A stretch of DNA of 64,000 bases from Megascapheus bottae (taxonomy: Eukaryota; Chordata; Mammalia; Rodentia; Geomyidae): contig JANJXV010000192.1 of assembly GCA_024803745.1 (NCBI GenBank), positions 992,001-1,056,000 of the forward strand, written 5' to 3'. Shown here piece after piece: positions 57,553-64,000 of the stretch; positions within the stretch are counted from its first letter, which is position 1; every line of letters starts with the position of its first letter. The notes beneath the pieces were generated by a model that searched no databases, was not told where the DNA came from, and saw only the letters and a program-made list of their open reading frames with translations. Both the position numbers and the translations under genes were made by a program.

Positions 57553-57996
57553 CCAGGAACGCATATCAAAGCAGATGCAGCCAGAGCCGGGCTAGCCAGG
57601 AAGGAAGACAGAGAATTATAAAATGAGTCTACAGCCCTTGAGCTGAGCATGACAAGGAAGGAAGAAGCAAAATCACCCCAGAACCTGAGGAATGTGCTAC
57701 CCAGAGACTGTTCCACTACTAACAGGAATGGATCACCCAACTAATTCATCTGTCTAACCACCCAACGTGGAAAACTGCACCTCTTAGGACACAGAGACCC
57801 TGGGAATGGATCAGTTGTATAACCAAACCACCTGGCTACCTTCCCACTCAGCCATGTCAGCAATTTAAGTGTTCAGATCAGTAGAGACCGGAGTTGGAAT
57901 CCCATTTCCATCATTTACACATTAAAATCACTTCTGGGTTAGGAACTTGAGCCCCACCAATCTACTTTCCAGACCTGTAAAACTGGGATAACGGAT

Positions 57997-58215
57997 TGGG
58001 TGCTGATGGGCTCGTGCCAGTCCTCCTAGCTACTCAGGAGGCTGAGATCTGAGGATCACAGTTCAAAGCCAGCCCAGAAAGGAATATCCCTGAGATTCAC
58101 CAATTAACTACTGCCCCCTCTAAAAGACCAAAAGGAGCGCTGTGGCTCAGTTGACATTGATGCTAGCCTTGAGCAAAAAAAGCTCAGGGACAGCACCCAG
58201 GCCCTGAGCTCGAGT
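57997..58215 (+). repeat. type B SINE at the right edge of copy 2
   Basis: Paralogue of 29045-29263. Shared sequence ends at GGCATAC (58239), then CGGTTTCCTCTGAG follows. Confidence 0.88.
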
Positions 58216-58239
58216 GGTGGCATGCACTCACAGGCATAC

Positions 58240-58645
58240 CGGTTTCCTCTGAGTCACGAGACACCTGAGTAGTGAGGTTGACCACACTTGAGGGCCCATG
58301 GCTTCAGAGATACCTGCCAACATTTCCTATCCCAGGCCTCACAGAGCTGCAGTGAGGAGGAAAAGCTACATGCTGGGAAATGACCCCCTGGCCTATAGGA
58401 TATGGTGGGCTCCCTTGGCTTTGCCCTAAGACAGAAGAGGCTCACAAGGCCTTCTTCACCCAAAGCCCTCAGGTCCCATCTGGATCTTAGGAGAACTGAT
58501 AGAAATCCTGAGCATTCATTCCTGTGGAAGAGCTCTTTCTCTCCTGCATCTAAGCACAAGACAGCTCTAAGCTGACCTTGGAGTCCCTGGAGTCTAGGAC
58601 AGCTTCAAAACAGTACATAGAAGAAAGCATGTCCGTTAGGGACCC
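58240..58645. other. unique right flank of copy 2
   Basis: Unlike the right flank of copy 1. It has a 101-codon minus-strand open frame (58254-58559) with no recognised family. Confidence 0.45.
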
Positions 58646-58647
58646 GC

Positions 58648-58790
58648 CATTCTGGGTTGGAAAACTGGCTCCATCAGTTGGCCACTTGTTCATGTTACTG
58701 AACCCCCAGATTCTCATCAGTAATGAAAATGATGATCCATTGTTTTAAAGCAGACTGTCTGAAACATCTAAGTGAGAAATGGGAAAAGTG
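58648..58790 (+). repeat. MIR SINE fragment
   Basis: GGTTGGAAAACTGGCTCCAT, TCATGTTACTGAACCCCCAG and CATCAGTAATGAAAATGATG follow the sense MIR order. Confidence 0.65.
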
Positions 58791-58957
58791 AATTTCCTGC
58801 ACTCAACTGGGGAGAATGCTATGCATGATGAACCTACCAACAGTCGTTGTGATAAAACTGTGGATGAACATTTGCTAACTGTGTTGACTGCTGTTGGCGT
58901 CCCCTGCACCCCTGACTATCAACCCATTTTGTCTTCTAAAGAACCCTGAGAGAAACC

Positions 58958-59158
58958 GATAGCTCTCATCCCAGCCACTCAGGAGGCTGGGGTCTGAGGA
59001 TCATGGTTCAAAGCCAGCCCAGGTAGGAAAGTCTGTGAGACTCTTATCTCCAATTAGCCATAATAAGAAAAAAAAAGCCAGAAGAGGAGATGTGGCTCAA
59101 GTGCTAGCCTTGAGTAAAAAAGCTCAAGGACAGCACCCAAACCGTGAGTTCAAGCCCA

Positions 59159-59160
<2 letters not shown>
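58958..59160 (+). repeat. composite B1/ID SINE (type B)
   Basis: CATCCCAGCCACTCAGGAGG, CTCTTATCTCCAATTAGCC and GATGTGGCTCAAGTGCTAGC are clear. The tail has become a CA and purine microsatellite. Confidence 0.88.
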
Positions 59161-59216
<56 letters not shown>

Positions 59217-59430
59217 GAGGGGGGGAGAGGGAGGAGAAGGGGGAGGGAGGGGGAAGGAGGGAGAAGGAGGGAGAGGGAGGGAGAGGGAAGGAGAGGGAGG
59301 GAGAGGGAGGGAGAGGGAGGGGGGAGGGAGAGAGGGAGAGAGGGAGAGAGGGAGAGAGGGAGAGAGGGAGAGAGGGAGAGAGGGAGAGAGGAAGAGGGAG
59401 AGGGAGAGGGAGAGAGGGAGAGAGAGAAGC
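59161..59430 (+). repeat. (CA)n followed by a GGGA/GAGA purine tract
   Basis: About 25 CA units (59161-59212), then over 200 bp of purine in GGGAGGGAGAGG and GAGAGAGGGA units. All long frames here are artefacts. Confidence 0.97.
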
Positions 59431-59439
59431 ACAGCAGAG

Positions 59440-59870
59440 GCAGTGTGATGGTTAGTCTTGAATGGCATCCTGATTGGCTTGGGGGAAACCTAGGAAGTTA
59501 GGAAAGGCCACCTTGGGGTGTGTCTGAGTCCTTTCCTGAGAGCAATAACTGAAGGGAAGACCCAATGAAGGGGTAGAAATCTCTCTGAAAGTGAGCAGAA
59601 TCCTCCCAGGGCCTAATCAGGGTAATAGGAAAAAGGGAAAGGAAGCCACCTCAAGCAAACTTTCTCCTTCTCCCTCCCTTCTCTTCCTCATCCTCTCAAT
59701 CCCTCCCCTCTCCTCTTTGGCCACCAGGACATAACTTGCTTTGATCTTTCCTGCACCATTCCTACCAGAATGACCTTAAGCACAGAGCAAATGCCTTTTC
59801 TCTTAGGTTGTTTTCTCTGTTGTTTGTCCCAGCAATGAGAACTTAATCAACAGGGAACATGCTTGGGTAT
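59440..59870 (+). repeat. old LTR- or transposon-like repeat, family uncertain
   Basis: Starts GTGTGATGGTTAGTCTTGAA, continues with TTGGGGTGTGTCTGAGTCC and GAAGGGAAGACCCAATGAA, and ends near CCCAGCAATGAGAACTTAAT. This order recalls a widespread mammalian repeat that opens with GTGATGGTTA. I cannot name the family safely. Confidence 0.5.
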
Positions 59871-59871
59871 C

Positions 59872-59980
59872 TCTGCTTTGTAGGAAACTGAGGCACAGGG
59901 AAGCGGCAAGCCTGTGGTCAAGGGCAAGGGCAAGGTCACAAGATGATAGGAGCCCGCATCAGAATTCAAGAAAGCCATCT
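59872..59980 (-). repeat. MIR SINE fragment
   Basis: GTAGGAAACTGAGGCACAGG and AAGGTCACAAGATGATAGG are antisense MIR core landmarks, with an AAGGGC duplication between them. Confidence 0.7.
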
Positions 59981-60630
59981 AGCCTGGAGCCATGCTTCTT
60001 AGTCCCTCTGTTGTTCTTCTTTCACCTGCTCTTCAGCCAGAGGTGGCCTTAGACGTGGCAAAGCCCCACATTAACTCGGGCACGCTGCCACTTTTGTCTT
60101 TGCATCACTTGGTTCAAATATTCTGCCCCTGGCAGAACATTTCCCTACCTCACAGGCATCTTGGCAACAATTATAAACTTCTTATTAAATTCTTATTAAC
60201 TCATTAGAGAATTAAAAAAAAAAGCACTGCTCAAATTAACCACATCAACCATTAGTCTTCTCTCAGTTTGTGAATCCCATTTGCTCTCAGGAATAACAAG
60301 GAATGAGATCAGATGATAAATGATAGTATTTATGGGCTGTTTGGGTTGCAATTTCTCCCAGTGTGAGGGTTTAAAATCATTGGTCCTGAGCTGATCAGAT
60401 TAAATCATGTTAGGTATGGCTCAAGCCTTCACATGGCTTCTTCTGAGCATTATTTGTTCTAAGTAAATATTATTTGATAATATGCAGATTCCCAATCCTA
60501 CAAATAAATTTCCCCAAAGCAGTGTCTTCCATACTTACCGTGACTCTTGGGTTGCAAGAAACATAACTAGAACTGATTTGAACCAAAAGTAAGGAAGGGA
60601 AAGATTGATCGTGCTGTGTAAGAGCAGGAA
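59981..60630. other. unique sequence with a candidate conserved block
   Basis: 60180-60500 is AT-rich and repeat-free, with AACTCATTAGAGAATTAAA, TCAGATTAAATCATG and GTAAATATTATTTG. No gene was recognised. Confidence 0.3.
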
Positions 60631-60631
60631 G

Positions 60632-61022
60632 ATGGCTGGGGGCTCAGATATGTAATCTGAGCTACAGAGAGGCTGAGACCTGAGGATCTTGGTTTGAAGC
60701 CAGCCCAAGCAGGAAAAGTCTATGAGACTCATCTCCAATTAACTATTCAAAAAGCCACAAGTGGAGCTGTGATTTAAGTGGTAGAATGCCAGCCTTGAGT
60801 GAAAAATCTCAGGGACAGTGCCCAGGCCTTGAGTTCAAGCCCTTGTGCCAGCACAGAAGAAAGACAGAAAGAGAGAGGAGAAAGGTGGAAGGGAAGGAAG
60901 AGAGGGAGAGGGAGGAAGGGAAGAGAAAACAAAGTGAGGCAAAGAGAGGGAGAAAGAAATCAAGAGAAAAATAGAGGAAGAGAGAGAAATAAAAGGAGAC
61001 AGAGAGAAAGGCAACAGACAAG
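60632..61022 (+). repeat. type B SINE with an expanded purine tail
   Basis: GAGGCTGAGACCTGAGGATC, CATCTCCAATTAACTATTC and GGAGCTGTGATTTAAGTGGT mark the SINE (60632-60853). GAAAGAGAGAGGAG-type sequence extends to 61022. Confidence 0.88.
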
Positions 61023-61079
61023 AAAATGGCTTAGTAGTTTCTTTAAAAGCATACATTTGCCATGTAACCAGCTTTCCCA

Positions 61080-61640
61080 TGCCCTTGTACTTTTAAGAGA
61101 AAGACTATGAAAGTCTATGTCCACAAAAAGATATATAGCCAAATGTACAAGACACTATTACTCATCATTTTCAGTCAGAAATTGAAAGTTGGGGGGGGGG
61201 GAGAAACCACCCAACAACAGACAAATGGATCAATCATGAACTACTGGACTATTGATGTGAGGATCAACAGAAACATATCTTCAAATTATTATGCTGAATT
61301 AAACAAGCCAGACCAAAACACAGAATACATATTGTAGAGTTCCCTGGACACAAAATACTAGAAAATAAAAATTACTTGTGACAGAAACAGATCGGTGGTT
61401 GCCTGGGGTTTAGAGGGCAATGAAGAGAAAGGCCTCAAAGGGGCTCCAGTACACGCTGGGATGCTGTGGATCTATTCACGGTATTGGTGGTGACTCAAGG
61501 AACATCCTCTAATGACACACGTGAAAACGTACACAAGCTATTACATCAACCGCATCTCCTTAAAGCTGAAGAACGAAAGAAAATAGTGGGTCACACCACC
61601 AACAGCCTTCATTTCAAACAGCAGATAGGATACACGGAAA
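61080..61640 (+). repeat. ancient L1M-like 3' region
   Basis: AACAACAGACAAATGGATCA, GCTGAATTAAACAAGCCAGA, CAGAATACATATTGTAGAGT and GATCGGTGGTTGCCTGGGGT are sense landmarks of the long 3'UTR of old L1s. A G run lies at 61191-61200. Confidence 0.78.
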
Positions 61641-61858
61641 GACTGTAAACCCCACCCCGCTCATCTCTTTCTCAATTCTCCATGACGGCCTGGGCACCTC
61701 TGCAAGGTAACCTTGTCCCAACTACTGCACATGTGAGGACCTTGGGTGCTGGCAACACTAGGAGCTCAACAATCAAGAAGGCCCCCACTCTGCTTTGGTT
61801 TGTCTGCACAAGACCACAGATAGACTCTACATGCCTGTGTTTCCCTTCAGGCCACTAC
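61641..61858. other. unique sequence, nothing recognised
   Basis: The open frame at 61682 begins here but owes its length to the purine tract downstream. Confidence 0.4.
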
Positions 61859-61861
61859 TTA

Positions 61862-62230
61862 GAAATGGGAGGAGGGAGGAGGAAAGGGAGGAGGAGGGAG
61901 GAGGAAGAAGGAGGGAAGAGGAAGAAGGAGGAAGAAGGAGGGAGGAGGAGGAGGAGGAAGGAGGGAGGGGGAGGGGGAGGGGAGGGAGGGGGAGAGGAGG
62001 AAAGAGGGAGGGGGAGGAAGGAGGGAGGGGGAGGAAAGAGGGAGGGGGAGGGGGGAGGAGGAGGGGGAGGAGGAGGGAGGGGAGGGGGAGGAAGGGGGAG
62101 GGGGAGGAGGAGGGAGGGGGAGGAGGAGGGGAGAGGAGGAGGAGGACAAGGACCACGACAACAACAACAAAGAAGGAAGGAGAGATAGGTAGAGGGAGAA
62201 GAAAGAGAAGGAAGATGAGAGGGATGGTGG
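61862..62230 (+). repeat. GGA-rich purine tract
   Basis: GGGAGGAGGGAGGAGG and GGGGAGGGGGAGG units run to about 62150, then AACAACAACAAAGAAGG and further GA-rich sequence. Five long frames crossing it are artefacts. Confidence 0.96.
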
Positions 62231-62515
62231 GAGAGAAAGAATTGGCCCTATTTGAGATGTGTATTCACCCCTGTCGTTGGGAGGTAGGTCTAGTTCCAGA
62301 AGAAATAGATACCCAAACACAGTCTCAAAAGGGATTCATCGTAAGCCAAAACTATATTGCAATTTTTTTTTATCTCTTCTACTGAGAACGATGAAAGGAC
62401 TGACGCTGATCAAGATGCATGTGCTCATAAACTGACATGTGGAAGTGAAACTCCTTTGTACAACGAGTGAAAGATTATAATAAAGTTACAATAAAAATAT
62501 AACGGCTACAAATAT
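62231..62515 (+). repeat. L1 3'-end tail
   Basis: CTGACGCTGATCAAGATGCA, AAACTGACATGTGGAAGTGA and CTCCTTTGTACAACGAGTGA match the L1 tails at 40086 and 45216. The preceding GGA tract occupies the G-rich 3'UTR position. Confidence 0.72.
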
Positions 62516-62695
62516 GTATTTAAATCACGCAATTTTTTTAGTGTAGGCAAATCAACTGTTGACTGAAATATTAGGTGGTAAATGGCTGACATTAAGTGTG
62601 AGCTCTGACACGGCCAATGCTACTAAACAGTAAATTCTATCTGACGCCGAGTGACTCCAGGTTGTGCCTTTTGCCTCAATCCAAGTGTTTTCTAT
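62516..62695. other. unique sequence, nothing recognised
   Basis: No hallmark was seen. Confidence 0.4.
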
Positions 62696-62696
62696 G

Positions 62697-62905
62697 AGTT
62701 GGGCATGATCTTGCACACCTGTAAGCCCAGAACTTGAGAGGCTGAGGCAGAGAACCTCAAATTCACTGTCTCAAAAGACACAAAAGGACAGCAAGCAAAC
62801 ATTATTTTCTGTACCACACTCTGTTCTCAATTTCTCAAATTCTTGATCTAAATTTAAAACATTTGCCTAGGTCTTGAGTTGAGCTCTCAACACCAAAAAA
62901 AAAAT
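62697..62905 (+). repeat. old B1-like SINE
   Basis: GGCATGATCTTGCACACCTG, GAGAGGCTGAGGCAGAGAAC and CACTGTCTCAAAAG resemble a B1/Alu-like monomer. An ID-like end (GTCTTGAGTTGAGCTC) precedes an A run at 62895. Confidence 0.55.
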
Positions 62906-63600
62906 GAAAACAAGAAGAAAACCCTGATAATCATTCCATATTTTTAAAAAATCTATCTTTGTGGCCTTCAAGTCCCTGAGGTCAGCCTTGTACAGAAAAC
63001 AGCAGAGGAATGGGTAGCAAAAGACTGAAGGTTACCCCAAAACTACTTCCCAGGATGCTCTTTACAGGCAGGGGATGGCATTGCTTTTCAGTTGCCAAAG
63101 CACGTTTCCAACATACCAGACACTGGTGAGTCACCTCATAGTTCCTGTGGTTTAGGCCCAGCTTACCTGGTCTGCAGCTTGTGGACCCCGTGTCCAGACA
63201 GCCGCGTGACTGGAGAAGAGTCTGCTGCTGCAGAGACATCATCCCCTTGATGGCTGGCTGATGGAGTTCACTTTGAGGCTGCATGACGAAGGGAAAGGCC
63301 AGAGACGTGAGGTACCCCCAACCCTTCAGCCACTCTTCTTCCATCTAGAAATGCAAGGGCGTTGTCATGTAAAAGGGCAGGGCTTACAGACTGCCTTGCA
63401 GCTGTGAAAAAAAAAATCAACATGAGGGCGAAAGGCTTTGAAACCCAGCCATCAAACAGCAACTTCCCTGTTCCTGGAGATCTGTAGGAGAGCTCTTTCT
63501 TGGGGTGCACCTGTAGAAACTTCGAGTCTAATCTAAAATACCCTGTCAAGAAGAAGCTGAGGAGCAAGCACAGCCCAGGTAGAAGAGAAGAAGCATGCCG
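62906..63600. other. unique or old-repeat sequence
   Basis: Two overlapping minus-strand open frames (62982-63344, 63268-63567) resemble no protein I know. The stretch may belong with the LTR-like segment that follows, but I see no internal viral domain. Confidence 0.35.
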
Positions 63601-63900
63601 CCATCAGCGGGCTTCGCAGTGGATCAGAACTCTTTAACCCTTGCACCTGGACTGGGACCAGGTGGGGTTGATTCTACCAAGACTCTGCTTGTAAACAACC
63701 CACACCTCTAGTTCCCCTGCCCTGGCCAATCAGATGAAAAAGCCATCACTCCTGGCCAATGGACAGACAGGTCTTTTGGTATGCTCTTGTCTCCAACCTT
63801 CAATAAAGCCATTGTTTTTCCTTTCAAAGAGCATGTGGGGCCTGTGACCTTCACATGGTCACGAATTCCATCCTTGTACCCTTCCGTTACTTGAAGCTTC
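63600..63900 (+). repeat. possible endogenous retroviral LTR (family uncertain)
   Basis: Two CCAAT boxes (TGGCCAATCAGATG, TGGCCAATGGACAG) lie about 35 bp apart, followed within 60 bp by CTTCAATAAAGCC, a polyadenylation-signal arrangement common in gammaretrovirus-like LTRs. Neither LTR terminus, primer-binding site nor viral protein is identified, and the window ends soon after. Confidence 0.4.
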
Positions 63901-63985
63901 TCTCCCTCCCTCTCTCTTGTTCCTCTCTCTCGCCCCCGTCCTGTTCCCCCTCCATTTTTCTATTTCATTCTCTCTCTACTGAAGT
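63898..63985 (+). repeat. CT-rich low-complexity stretch
   Basis: CTTCTCTCCCTCCCTCTCTC and later CTCTCTCTC units, interrupted; runs nearly to the window edge. Confidence 0.8.
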
Positions 63986-64000
63986 TATCCTGTGTCGTCT

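Larger units (their letters stand above)
48782..58239 (+). repeat. large direct duplication, copy 2 (9458 bp)
   Basis: Same orientation as 19345-29287 and nearly identical. Differences seen include a 4-bp loss near 49093, scattered substitutions, a longer (CA)n at 51261-51302, a longer (TA)n at 55178-55208, and loss of 514 bp at 52319. It contains the same SINEs, 53-bp tandem repeat, purine tract, AT-rich region and open frames as copy 1. Nothing inside it has a recognised gene. Confidence 0.97.

Noticed and set aside
61795..62385. 196-codon and other long frames over the GGA tract
   Set aside because: Length comes from a purine array lacking stop codons; the products are Glu/Gly/Arg or Pro/Ser/Leu low complexity.

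Overview
This window looks like non-coding nuclear DNA from a rodent, probably a geomyoid such as a kangaroo rat or pocket mouse. The evidence is dozens of SINEs of two related kinds. Type A is an ID-like, tRNA-derived SINE with a TAGTGGTAGAG A-box-like head, a GGTTCGATTCC B box and an A-rich tail. Type B is a composite SINE with a 7SL/B1-like left part (GGCTCATGCCTGTAATCC, then CTCAGGAGGCTGAGATCTGA) and an ID-like right part. The species guess rests on memory of these SINEs and was not tested. LINE-1, L2, MIR and many microsatellites complete the picture. I found no convincing protein-coding exon, tRNA, rRNA, snRNA or CRISPR array. The window is most likely intergenic or inside a large intron.

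The dominant structure is a large direct duplication. Bases 19345-29287 (9943 bp) recur in the same orientation at 48782-58239 (9458 bp), with about 19.5 kb of unrelated sequence between them. By eye the copies differ by only about 35-40 substitutions (roughly 0.4%), plus microsatellite length changes and one 514-bp deletion in the downstream copy. Both edges are abrupt. It is either a very recent segmental duplication or an assembly (haplotype) artefact, and the sequence alone cannot decide.

Region by region: 1-8.7 kb is unique sequence with an L1 tail and about seven SINEs. 8.7-19.3 kb holds purine and tetranucleotide microsatellites, old L1 and MIR pieces, and a well-preserved antisense L1 3' end (16251-17243) with a likely target-site duplication and an internal 92-bp tandem repeat. 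19.3-29.3 kb is duplication copy 1. 29.3-48.8 kb is unique sequence with a sense L1 3' end nested in an older L1 (43560-45350), a SINE inserted into an old L1 (46640-47320), a long GAA/TTC array (47337-47603) and an L2 3' end. 48.8-58.2 kb is duplication copy 2. 58.2-64 kb has SINEs, three long GA/GGA tracts, old L1 pieces and two LTR-like segments.

No genes act together here. The functional candidates are unique, repeat-free blocks that might be conserved regulatory elements. One of them (28240-28600) lies inside the duplication and is therefore present twice.
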